A stretch of DNA of 64,000 nucleotides, taken from positions 21,807,282-21,871,281 of the forward strand of contig NC_064755.1 in assembly GCF_011397635.1 (NCBI RefSeq), read 5' to 3'. Made by a program: the position numbers and the translations under genes. The notes below the pieces were generated by a model, which was given only the letters and a program-made list of their open reading frames with translations, was not told the origin of the DNA and searched no databases. Source of the DNA: Epinephelus fuscoguttatus (lineage: Eukaryota; Chordata; Actinopteri; Perciformes; Serranidae). Positions 44,001 through 57,100 of this stretch are shown piece after piece. Position 1 is the stretch's first letter. Each line of letters opens with the position of its first letter.

Positions 44001-47000
44001 AGCTCTCTCCCCAGAAGTGATTGTTGTTGTTAGTGCGATGTCACGCTGATTCGGTCTGCACAGTAGCAGAGAGTGGAATTTTGTTTGCTGAGCTCACAAC
44101 GTTTAAAATTGATTTTAAAAAACATCGATAGCAGCATCTTTTTTTCCCCCTCAGATACTTTGTCCCTGTTACTCCTACAGTTGTGAAAACAGTTGACAGT
44201 GTGTCTGTGGATTATACAGAGTAACAGGCACTGTTTCTCTAAAGAGGTTGCTGTTGAATATTTTAATTGCAAAGCTCCAATGCTCCTAGCATGATAAACG
44301 ATGAAAGATGAAACCAGGGCAGGTAAAATCCAAACTGTCTGCATAGCAAGAGGGAATGTTTTATTTTAATTTGAGTGAAGTGACCCTATAAGTGTGACTG
44401 TATGTGTAAATAAATCAGAACCACATTCATCTTAAAGTTTAAAAAGCAGACCCTCACAAACAACATTTTGCATTTTACCTCGAGTGACAGTTGGTCAGAT
44501 TTCACAGGAAATCTGTTGCTGCTTGTCACCATGAAGAATTGCTTTGTGCCATGAAGCAAGCAATGATTTATTTATTTTTTTAATATCTCCAGAGCACATA
44601 TACTTTTTGAATTCTACTTGCCTCACTACAGGATTCTCCTCTTCCTCTCTCCTGGTCCTTCTCAGTTATTCTTCACTTTTCTCATCACTTTTCAACCCTT
44701 CATCCAGAAACAGAACATGGGACTTCGTTCCACTTGAGCGGTGGTGACAGCTTCCTTGGAAACAGCTGCACCAATGTGGTGTTTTTCCATTGCAAATCAC
44801 AAACACCTGCACACACACCTACACTTACAAACATAGCTTCCCTGAAGACTTGGAGGGGCAAGGAGCTCATTAGGGACCTTATTTCTCCAGGTTTTGAGAA
44901 GATACCATTTTACTTATTTTGACAGAAAGGAATTTTGGCGGCTCCTCTGTTTGAGTGAGCATCTATGTGGAATGGTCTTTAAAACTACACCATTTTGTGT
45001 AGGCAACTTAAAGCTACAGTTGGTAAATTCATGCCTTATTTGCTGAAACTGTCACTATATTCTGAAAGAAATACATGTGACAGACAGTCTGTGGAAAAAA
45101 ATCCATGTCCCACCTCCTTTTCCTGCTGATTCTAATGACATTCACCAGAGTCTACGGTGGTGCACTGAAAACAACCAGTCAGGGTCGAGGAGTCTCTAAA
45201 GCAGCTGTCAATCATGTCAGTCACTTCTGGTGTTCAGTCAAACTGTCACCACTGATCAAATATGAATCAAGACTCTGTCTCTCCATCGTCTATTTCTCAC
45301 CTCAAATGTTTGCAGAAAAATATTTTAGTGTACTGTTTAGCTGTAAAATGAGAACATTTGTGACCTGGACCGTTGAAAGCAGTTAACCGTTTCCAACATG
45401 GCAGCTGGTAGTGAGTACTCAGGACCTAGCACTGCCCGACAGCTGGACCAACTTTCTCGTTTTACAGGTAAACAGTACACTAAAATATATTTATTCAAAC
45501 ATTAGAGACGAAAAAGAGGCAATGCAGTAACAGAATCCTGATTTATACTTGAACAGGGCTGCCTAGCTTGACAGTTTGTCCGCAGTTCATGAGCAGTGAT
45601 TGACAGCTGCTTTAGAGGCTCCTCAGATCTGATTGGTTGTTTTCATTCACATGCAGTAAGGCCATTAAAAGCGCTACAAAGCAATGAAGTTAGCAGAGGT
45701 GCAGACTATCTGTCTCATCTAGTGCTGTGTGAAGTGACAGTTTCAACAAATATGAAAAAAGCAATTTTTTTATAAAAATTACCAACTGCAGCTTCAAGTC
45801 CAGTATTGTACTCTATATAATACATTTTATAACATGAAAATCAGCTGTTTTGTCTGTCTCATGAATAATCACATTTGCTGTGGAGCAAAAACAAGCACTC
45901 AAAAGCACTAAAGGTGAATACATGCTTTTGTTTGATTCTCTACTATTTGAACATCTAGAGAGATTATTTATATTTCTTATGTGTCCCAGGATTGTAGGAC
46001 ATTTAAAATGGCCCTCGTTGAAGGAATTAATTAGACACCCGCACACAAGGACACACTCAAGCTCAAGGTTAATTATGAAAGGGGGAAAACCCCTTTGAAG
46101 TCCCTCATCTCAGGACCTGTGCTGTTACGATAATGAGTGCTCATTTAGAAGGATGAAATATTAAAACACTTGCAGTGAACATTTTAACCTTTATTCTGCT
46201 TGATAATGAAACATTTTTTTTGTTTTGAACATACAAATCCATGTAAATCTGTACATACCAATTTAGGGATGCACAATACAAGACATGTAGAACAATATTA
46301 TATTACAGTATCATTCAAAACAGATGTTTGAGATGAACTGAAGCTTTGGCAATATTTGAAACAGACTTAGTTGTCACTGTCTGATCAGGTTTATGGTCAT
46401 GGTTAGGTTACACTGACGACACTTAGATAGCTGTGGCAAAGCCAACACGGTTGTTGGTGCGATCATAGACAGAGTAGTACTCTCTGAGGAACACGTCTCC
46501 AAGGATCCACAGGGGCTGGCCATTGCGAGAGGGCAGGTAGGTGGGTGTGATGCCCACTGAGCAGAACTGGTATCCATTCTGGTAGTGCTGGAGGTGGAGA
46601 CGGGAGATTGGAAATGTTTATAACATTGCACCCACAAATAAAAAAATATAGCTCCCACATCAAGGCATGAACACACACACACACACGCTTATGCTATGCA
46701 CGCATGTAGTAACTTACCTGAATGATGTAAGCAGAGGGAGACAGAGGGAAATTAATGCCGCTGATATAAAAGCTGAGAGTTGGCAGGTTGTTGGCCTGGC
46801 TGCAGTCCACCGTGTACTGGAGATCAAGACAACAAAGAGAGGGACAGTTTGAGAGGGACAGAAACTCAGACCAACACAAGCTGGTTCAATTTGTACATTG
46901 TTTCATTACACTCTTGCTTCTCTTTTGATGCACAGGTTTGATTTTTGACCTTGGTGTCCACTGCTCATAATGACTTTAAAATAGTGCAGCCTCTGACCAG

Positions 47001-50000
47001 AGCTGCAGCTTCATGAGGAGTAATAATCATAGCTTGCTTTCCTACTGCTTCATTTTGAGAGCGTGTCTGTCTGTGTTTCCATTTGTCTTACCATGCCATA
47101 CTGGCTCTGTTGGGCTCCAATGGCCTGCATGATGTAACCCAGAAACTGGCCTGGGGCTGTCAGCGTGGAGGTTCCAGTGTCCACAATGGCCTGGCAGCCC
47201 TGAGAGCACCAGCCAGTCTGTCGACCGTTGATCTCGAATCTGCAAGGCACCACACATGCCAAAAGTTGTTTACAACACAAAATAATCACTAATAGATAAT
47301 TACTGATCTCAGAAATGCCTTGTAATGATCAGATTATTTGACTTTTCATGTTGATGAAATGTTGAAAAGCACAGACCCCTCAATGCCGATCTGCCAGTAG
47401 GTCTCAGAGGTGACAGGCGTCCAGTAGATCTGGCCCTCGTACAAGCTGTTCTCCACGTCTCCAAAAGAGAGCATGCTGCCCTCCTGTCCTCCCCTAAACC
47501 AGACCAAACACCAAAATTTAGCTGCAAGCTCTCCATGTGAATATACAGTAATATCTGAGTAGCAGTATGTCCCATATGATTCTGTATGTTTTACAGCACC
47601 TAATAGAAGTCTTGTGTCAGTTATACCTGGACAGGTAGAAAGCGAAAATGTTGGAACTCAGCAGGTTTTGATTAATCATGTTGTCCATGACGGGAGTCTC
47701 TCCTCCGGCTGAGATGGTTGGATAGGACAGGCCGAGGATGCCATCAAACTTGGCCACCACGAAGGTCTGACCAGGCTCGTCTGTGCTCAGACCAATCTCT
47801 TGGTTAGGAATCTCAATGCCGCCGACCTAAAGGTCCAAAACCAACCAATATAGTTATGAGTAAGAAGCAAAGTTATTGACTGTATTAATATGTGTTTAGC
47901 CTACATGAGAGCAGACAGTAGACAGCAGCATCAATAAATACAAATGGGATTGACCTCTGTTAATTAAACAAATTAGCAAAAGTATTCTCCCAACTCTACA
48001 TTTTTTTGTAATACTGAAATGATCTTATACAGAGAATTGTCTCCGTATAAAAAGACATATATTTTCTTAAGTTTTAACACACATAAATCAGGAAGCTCCT
48101 GCCCTAATCTTTTTGTATTAACACTTTGCAACATAATGCAACTCTGGGCACACCTATGTCAGGTATATTTTAACTGTGAGTCATCACTAATAGAGGTGAT
48201 ATTGAAAATGTCTGTTTTCAGGTAGATCTCTCAGTCTCGGTGCCTAAGATTCAGCTCAGTCAAAAAACTGTATAGAAATAACTGATGTAGCCACCGTGGT
48301 GTCACCCACTGGTTTATGGACTCCTGCTTGAAACCCTTGAGTCTGCTATTTTGGCTGTCACTGCCTTAGTTTTTTGGAGTGACCATATGTGGACGAGGGT
48401 GTGGAGCTGACTAATGGACTGTTATGATGCCTAGCAGACAGACTGTTACTCAAAGCGACCACGCCTTTAATTATGCACAACTTTAAGCCATAATAAAATG
48501 TAAACGGGTGAGTTATATCAAAATTTGACCCTAAACATGTTTATTTCTGCAGTGAAGTTGTCTATTGGGATTGACTTGCTTTTGGAGCAAGCCAAGTGGC
48601 CATTTGAGGAACTGCAGTTTTTCACTGGTTTCATGTTTCAGCCCCAGAGGTTGCTGCTTGGTCCGGTCTAGTGTTTTATTTAACTGATGTACAGTGTTTG
48701 TTTGGTGGGTTTGACTCACATTGACAGTGTCATATCCAAAGACTCCATAGAGGCTTCCAGCTCCGTAGGGCAGGTAGAAGGACTGTCCCTTGCGAGAGTA
48801 GGTAGAGGACTGGCTGGGGTTGAACTTTGTGTGTGTGTCTGTGGATGGTATAGGTCAGGATTATCTGTAGAGCCACTACCACAAACACGTCCTTATGCCT
48901 TGCAGAGCCTTTTGACATACTGATAATTCACCTGATTAGAGAAATCATGAGCTGAATTTTAGCTTACACAGATGCTTCCCAAAGACCCAGAAATGTTTAG
49001 TAGCATGCCTGTAATTACACTAAAACTCTAAATCCCATGTATGTACAATATGTAATCTCTTGGAAACAAGATGACAGGCTCAGCATGCTTGGCCTATATC
49101 AGCCTTAAGTCCTCTGGAGAAGTTCTCCACATGCAAGTATGTTCTGGAGAGTGTGGCAGATGAGAGATTTTGCCGTGTAAAGCCTGTCGGTTTGTACTCA
49201 CTGCAGGCCTCAGTGTTACAGTAGATGGAGTCCACCCACAGGTTGGCAGAGCCGGTGTCAAACAGCACCTGGAAGGACTGGGGGGGTGTTCCAATACTGA
49301 TGGCGCCATAGTAGGTGGTCTGGGAAAAAACATCGAAAGTACAAACCCATCAGTCAGTTAATGTTTTCGTCAAAACCTTGTGTACAGTATGGAAGAGTGC
49401 CTTTAACCTAGGATTCCTTACATCAGCATAGTTATTGATGTACATGTTGGCAGAGCCATAGAACTCATCAGGCTGGTACTTGAGTGCCGGATCCTGGTAA
49501 GGCAGCTCGATGCCTTTCTCTCTCAGCGCCTCACGCATAGACTTGTTCTTATGCAGAGGGATCCTGAGGAAACAAAAACACATACAGTTATGATTTTTTT
49601 TATGGCTTTCAGTTTCAGTCACTTTAGCAAAGGACCTTCAAAATTTTGCTTTCTGATAAAAAAGAAGATCACAAAACACAAAACCGGATGCAATGAGAAA
49701 TATAGAGAGATAGTTTCTTTACTTGACGATTCCCTCTGCGAGCACCGCACAGACCAAAACAGCCACAAGATACTTCATGATCCCTCCGGTACGCACAGCA
49801 CTTCTGGATGGATACAACTCTGCTTGGATCTGAGCACAATTTATATACACATGTCTTGGCCCTTATCAGCCAGAGTGTTATCAAAACTTAAGTCATATCA
49901 GTTCAGTCAGGGTGACCCTCAGAGCCTTAGAGGATTTATAGTACATACTTAATTTGCACATCTAACACTGATTAAATACACACCACCTTCTGTGATAGCC

Positions 50001-53000
50001 ACACTCCACCAATCCAGCCAAAAACCTAAAATGAACACATTATAAAACAATGACATGATAAGATGTAAGATGTTATCCATTTGGGCATTTTAATATGGCG
50101 CTTCAAGTAAAATACTTAACTCTTTTTTAATGTTCCATGATCCTAAATGTAGCACAAATAAATATTGCGTGTTCTACAGGAAAATAAATAACATGTAGGA
50201 ATACGTTTTAATCTAACAATGATGAATGTGATGTATTTTTTCCCGTCTTTTAGAAACGGGTTCTGAGTACTGAACTTTGACTTTGAGTTTGTATTATGAA
50301 TTAATTTTGAGCAGCTTTGGTACAATTTTATCCAATTAGATTTACATATCAGCAGCAAGGTCAAGCTTAATGAAAGTGTTATATCAAGACTTTGGTATCA
50401 GCAGCACTTTAAACACACAGTTTTATCAGAACCATTTGTGCCGTTCAGCTTATCATACCTTTTAATATTGTTTACATTTGATAGCTTTTGTTCTTTGATA
50501 AAATCAAGATTTTATGTTTTGAGTCCTTGTTTTTTAAAACATCAGACATTTATGTAACTTTAATAGCTTTAAAAAAAACAATAAATGTTGGCATTATATA
50601 TTTCTGCAAACCACAGATATGAAACATCTGTACATTGTTATGTTGCAGATATGCTATGTTTTCTTTAATAATGCTGTGGTTTCGGTGTGGCTATTTTTAG
50701 GCAAAAAAATCCCACTTGGTTGTGGTTAGGAAACGATCTTGTTCTGGCTTGAAATACCCGGTTTTGGTGGCACAATCACAGCTGGAAGTGCTGCTGATAT
50801 CTTATTAAAAAATGTGATTTTGTTGTTTGTTCATCTCAAACAGTGGTTGGCAGCTTGGCAGCCATCTTGTCTTGCTCTCACGCCATCCCCTCCACTCCCT
50901 GATGGCAAAGTCAGCTCATATTCATGTAACCAGAACTATGTCACTTTAGAACAGGCAACTGGGCTGAGTTAAAATTAAAGTTTGTTTATGCCCATAAATT
51001 GATTTTTTTTTTTGTGCTTCGACTGAGCTATATTAATAGAATAGAGGCCTACAACAGGCCACAATCATTTCACACAAGTAATTCTTCTCAACAACCGCCA
51101 TGATTAGCTTTGTGTTTTCCCGACTGTTTTCTGTCAGTAGCATCTTGTTGTATATTAAATCAGACCAGTGGCATGGGGGTACTCTGATTACACTGACTTT
51201 GTCATGACCCCCTTTGTTATACTTTTAGATGCATCAGCACGTCCTTATTTCCTCCATGGGACCAATGACATTGTGTGGACGGGACCCTATGACGTGATGT
51301 AAGCTCGCATCCGTACGTAATATCTGAAGTGTCCTTTTCTTGGTAGGAAAACTGCAATGCAGCATTTTCTTCAACACATAGCAAGCTAACTGCTGTAGAG
51401 TTGAGAGCCTGCTGAAACTAATGGGGCAAAGATGAGACAGAGCCTAATCAAGAAAACTTCCAATGCCACAGCTCATTACAGAGACATATACTCTTCCCTG
51501 CTGTAGTGTGGTGCTGCTGTAAATAGAAGTTCAGAAACTGTGGTGTAAGACGCAACTGCCAATAATTCACTTCCGACTCTGTTTATAACATCCACAGCTC
51601 ATACGATAAAATGAAAAAAATTCAGCCAACTCAATTTCAAATATTGGCATTTATTTGCAGTACTGTAGGTGTTGCTGTTGTCATCCTGCACCACTGAAAT
51701 GTGTCACACCTTGTTAGTGTGGATTTTCAAGGAAGAGAGCGAGAGGACGTGGGCGTGTGGCTGCCTGTGTGCAGTATATGTGCATGAGACCCAGATAGAC
51801 GGTGACAGGCCATGAGTTAGAGCAGGTTTCCCCTCCAACAGGGCTCAGTGTGTGGGCATAAATCAATGAGAAATTCCCTTCTGGAGAGCCCGCCGATCAA
51901 ACAGGCATATTGCAGGTACAGCACTGGTGTTCTCACGACATGTAGTGAATATGCTGTCTCTCATGTGTTTCCAGGCCAGCTCATGACATCAGCCTGGAGG
52001 AGTTTGATGATGAGGATCTCTCTGAAATCACAGATGACTGCGGGATTGGACTCAACTACGACTCTGATCCATATGAGAAGGTGGGGCTCTCCTTCATTGT
52101 TAATGCTTTTAATGAAATTTGACCAATGCTTTGTGGCTCAGATATGTAAAAATGCAAATTTCCAGCCTGGATTGCAACATGTCATATATGTAAAACATGT
52201 TTACAGCGTAGTTTGTTTCACTTTCTATTAACTTTGAATATTATAGAACTTGTAATCTAGTTGGACTTATGCATATTTTTCTGTTTTCTGACAAATGTTC
52301 CAATGAGTTTATAGTCAAACAGCTCCTCTGCAGTTGCTTTGACAACCTGCAGGTACGACCCTGTCTCACCCCCAACTACTCAAATACCGACACTTGGTCA
52401 GTGGCCCTAGGTGTCAGACACTGAGGCACGGCGGCACTCTTTAGCGGCAGGATGAGATGAACCAGGCGGCGGGATTTTGTGATTCATTAATTCATTTATT
52501 CCTTTTCTTTAACCGCTTATCCTGTTAGGGGTTGCAGTGGGGCTGGAGCCTATCCCAGCTGACACTGGACAAGAGGCAGGGTACACCCTGGACAGGTTGC
52601 CAGACTATCACAAGGCTGACACGTAAGCCCTGTTTCCACCAAACACTTTCAGTATGGTACCTTTGGAACCAAAAGTACCCTTCAGACATGGTACTTAGAC
52701 CCTGGCGTTTCCACTGCAAACCATACTCTTAAATGTGGGCAGAATTGTTGCCACTCACTGCTCCATCCAGCACTATGCGACCCTTTTCTGCTCTCCAAGT
52801 GAGGATTAGAATATATGCAGTTCACATAACCCGGCCAAAATTAATATACATTAATGCTTGTAGATCCACTCATTACTAAGAGTGTATGCCATATAAAAAC
52901 TTAAGTAATGGTCAAAGTTGTCATATGGAATATTTATGGTGTGTTGATTGATTCACGTCGTGATCTCATGCATTGAGTAACTTCAAGTGACTGTTCCACC

Positions 53001-54082
53001 TTAAAAGTTCCCAGCAGTCGCTCCAGTGAATTAAGCTATTTTTTTCTCAGACTCCAGCTGCTGTGAGAGGCAACTGAACATCCTTTGATTTTATAGTTAC
53101 AGTTTAATAAAGCTCTCCACCGTATGAACAGTGGTTACATGAGCCTCAAAACCAGCCACATTCCTGCCCTGAGCAGTGTGACTGTCTGCTACTGACAAAC
53201 GGACTGCAGTGTTCACAGCTCCACCTTTTAGTACCAGATCTGTGTGCTAGGTACCCCAACAGAGGGGTGACCAAAAAAGGGGACAGTTCGGAACGGTTCC
53301 ATTGGTACCATCCACAACTTTTCATCGTGGAAACGGGAAAAAAGCGTACTGAACTGAACTGAACTATACCGCACTGCTCGGTGGAAACGGGGCTATAGAG
53401 ACAGACACCATTCATACTGACATTCACACCTACGGCCAATTTATAGTCACCAATTAACCTGATGTGCATGTCTTTGGATTGAGGGATGAAGCCGGAGAAC
53501 CTGGAGAAAACCCACGCTGACACTGGGAGAATACGCAAACTCCACACAGAAGGGCTCCCCACCCCGGGTTCAAAGCAGGAGCCCTCTTGCTGTGAAGTGA
53601 CAATGCTAACCACTGTACCACCGTACCACCCAAAATGGGTCAAACTAATTCAGACAAACATTTGGTTTCACCTGGGAGCCTTCTGTTAGTGTCTCATGTG
53701 ACACCAAAATTCAATCAAGTGATTTTAACAATGACGTAGTGTGCTGGTACGTACAGAATACTTAGTTCGAGCCAAACCATGTTTTTTTTCTGAACCTAAC
53801 CACATGCTTTTGTTGCCTAAGCCTAAGGAAGTAAACCTAAAAACAATTTTTTAACCTATATCTTATTTGGACAAAAACTGTATGCATTTAAAGAGTAGAA
53901 ACTGTACATTTCCTGTGAAAACAGAAATTTATTTTGAAAAGAGACCATGCATGTAATGCGTGTAAATTGACAAGGCTTCCCTGAACATCCAAACAGATAT
54001 GGGAGGGGTACCTTTCGCATCATATTTTGATGTGTAGAGCCACTGACCAAGCTTCAGTATCTGACGAGAATGTGTGAGAACT

Positions 54083-54139
<57 letters not shown>

Positions 54140-57100
54140 CTTGGTTTGCTGAGCTTTTTAGTGTAGAGACCTGCTTATTTGCATATAGCTGTCTTATGTA
54201 AGCATCTCTGTAGCTCTGGATTTTGATCTAAGCTACCTAGCTTACCAGCATTGCAGTCATCACAGTAATGATCATAAGCCTCAGATACCCATATCATAAT
54301 ACCAGGGACAAAATGAGAAACATGAATAGCTTTGGTGAACGCAGTGAATCCATCTGCGTGTACTCTAATAACATACCGGACCTGAGCAAACCATATACGT
54401 TGAATGAATTCCTCGGCATACAATAGAAATTCTAAGTAGCACTTCCACTAAGTGTCTGAATCGAGTGACTGTGTTGTGAAGTATATGCAAATAATTGAGT
54501 CATTAGCTGTATCATCCCACATGTCCGACCAGCTTAGACCTTAATTACACAATTTCTAAGAAGTATTATCTCATATCCTCTCTTTCTCCCTTTCTGTCTT
54601 TCTCGCTCTCTCCATCCTGTGGGATGTAAATGTTTTATGCTGGTGGCGTGGAGCCACGGCTGCAGCAGAGGGTGGGTGACCCAGTGCAGTTTGCTGCTAT
54701 GCAGAGACAACCCTCCCTCCCTCCCTCCCATGTGTCTTCCCTTCCCTCCCTGCTATGCAGAGTGTTGCTCGGAGACAGAGCTCAGATTCCCTCCTCCCTT
54801 GTTCTCCACCACCTCTACACTCCCTATCCCCCCCTTAAAGCTGTGCTTCCCTCACTTTCTCCCTCTCTCCTCTCCCTTCCTGCTGAGGTGACTGGGAACG
54901 GGGATTTAGCTCAGGGATGGTTGGTTCTGAGGGTTAAGCTCTCGGCATAAATCTGTGCGAGATATTTTGCTTCCTCCGCTTTAATCCACCGACAAAACAC
55001 ATTATGGATAGCAAGCAAAGCCCTTCTGTAACAAAGCTGTGTTTGCATAGCGTGTGAGGAGACTCCAGAGAAAGAGAGACTTTTTTTCCCTGTGCCAGGG
55101 AGGTCATACAGTAGTAAACCATACATACAATCTTCCTCATCTCACACACATCAGACACATAGCAGCGGCCCTGACTGCTCACTTCGCAAACAAGAAAGCG
55201 CAGGGCACAGACAGTGTCGGCCCTTGTTACGTTGCATCATTGCCCAGAGGAAGTAATCTTGCTGACATGGGATGGACAGGACACACACCCAGTTGCCCTC
55301 TGGGTGTGTGCGTGTCCATTTAAATAACAGAGAATGAAAGGCAAGACAGAGAATGTCGTGCACAGGGTTTCTCACATGGTATTTGATTTTGCCTGCATCA
55401 GAAAGGGTGGGTGGGTGTCAGCTCATCATCATCAGCAGTCCCTCCCTTGTGCACCGCACTCTGCTGATGAGAAGAGAGGCTTCTGTTTTTTATGTCAGTA
55501 TGATTCAGCCATATTGGGCAGCATGTCTTTGATGTTTAGAAAGAACAGCCAATCTTAACAGTGAGATGATCCTCCGGCCCCAATCCCCAGCTCTGATTAA
55601 TTCCGATTCGTTATAGGGTTCAGGTCTTAATCTGCGTAACCCTTTAGATCAGTACTTAGCCTTTGTGACAGGAGCACACACACATACATGTGAACAAAAC
55701 CAAACAGAGACACACACGATGCCTCAAAATATCTTCATTCGGAGCTGAAGGAAGGCAATTAAAGATCGTTCACATGGGTTTGCTATCAATGTCTGATTTT
55801 ATATCTCTGAGGAAATGGTAATTGCTGGCCAAATGCCACAATGCTATAGCGTTTCTGGCTCAGGCTGTCCTTTCCTACTATCCATGATGTCAGAGGGGAT
55901 TAGTTTTGACAATGTGTTTTCAACCATGGGATTTGTTTTTTTTGCCATGACCTTTAATTTTTTGAATCCAGCATATCAATATAACTAGGATGGAGTCCAC
56001 ATCAGAGGGAGCCCCTCCCTTTTTTTGTCTCTGAATCTTCCCTCTGAGTCCCACACACACATACGCCCTGCTGCTTTCTGCCTCGTCTCGCCCCTGATTC
56101 TTCACTTCTGTCTCTCTAACATCCATCTCTGTCTCTCCAGAGCCCTGATTGAACACCATGAGCACATGCATAATTCAGTATGTGACAGAGCAATGGTGTC
56201 TGTGTCTCAGCTGTGGTGCTAGTTTAAAATGTGGAAATGGAGAGATACAGTGATAGATGGAGGCCATCACTCACTGGGTGGTCTCCATTAATGGGAGGCT
56301 AATCGACATCTGTCATATGCTCCGGCACAAAATTCATCCAGATTAAGAGCTACATTTGGTAAAGGGGCTTTACTTGGGCACACATGCACCCACACAGAGA
56401 CAAAATTTATACTGTCCTTGTAAAAACGAAACAGTTGGAGGAGACAGTGATTTTGACGGCATAGCTACATTTATAATCAAGATGTGAGCTATAGCCTAGA
56501 TGCAATAAATCATCTCCCTTTTTCATTACTCTATCTCTCAGCGACATGCGGGACTACTGGCATCTCGGCCAACATTACTGTCTTGAAAAGGCTGTGGTGC
56601 ACTCATTTTTTAAGTGAAGGTAGCGAAGGTAGTGGTATCATGTGAAAGTAGGCAACCTAAGGCCTCCACTGGGGGAACTGCCCATTGGTCTGATGGCCCA
56701 TTGGTCCAACAGCCCATTGGTGCGACCATATTAAACCCATTGTTCCAAAGTCCGTTCCGAAATCATCATGATGCCCTGTGGTTAAGGTCTGGTTAGGTTT
56801 AGGCACAAAAACCACTTGGTTAGGGTTAGGAAAAGATCATGGTGTGGGTTAAAATGAAAAAGAAAGTGGCAAACACATAAGCTGTGAGCCTGCTTCGCCT
56901 CAAGCATTTTTCAGCTGACCCAGAGCCGGTCGCGGCGCACCATCAAGGCAGAAATACGTCCCGCCGGGAGACGTTCAGCACCGCGTACCGTCAGACTAAT
57001 GGGATGTTGGACCAATGGGCTGTCGGACCAATGACATGGACCCTCCACTGGTACCAACCACGTCATGCTTGCTTGCCAAGAAGGGGGCTAAATAAAGCTT

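Noticed and set aside
49080-49201. Read-through of pgc exon 3 into the following frame ([10 protein letters not shown] and on)
   Set aside because: A good donor at 49201 and a matching exon at 48720-48838 restore the expected pepsinogen sequence; the read-through ends in a stop and lacks family features.
53146-53643. 165-codon minus-strand reading frame
   Set aside because: It spans the junction between two repeats and resembles no protein; judged a chance open frame.
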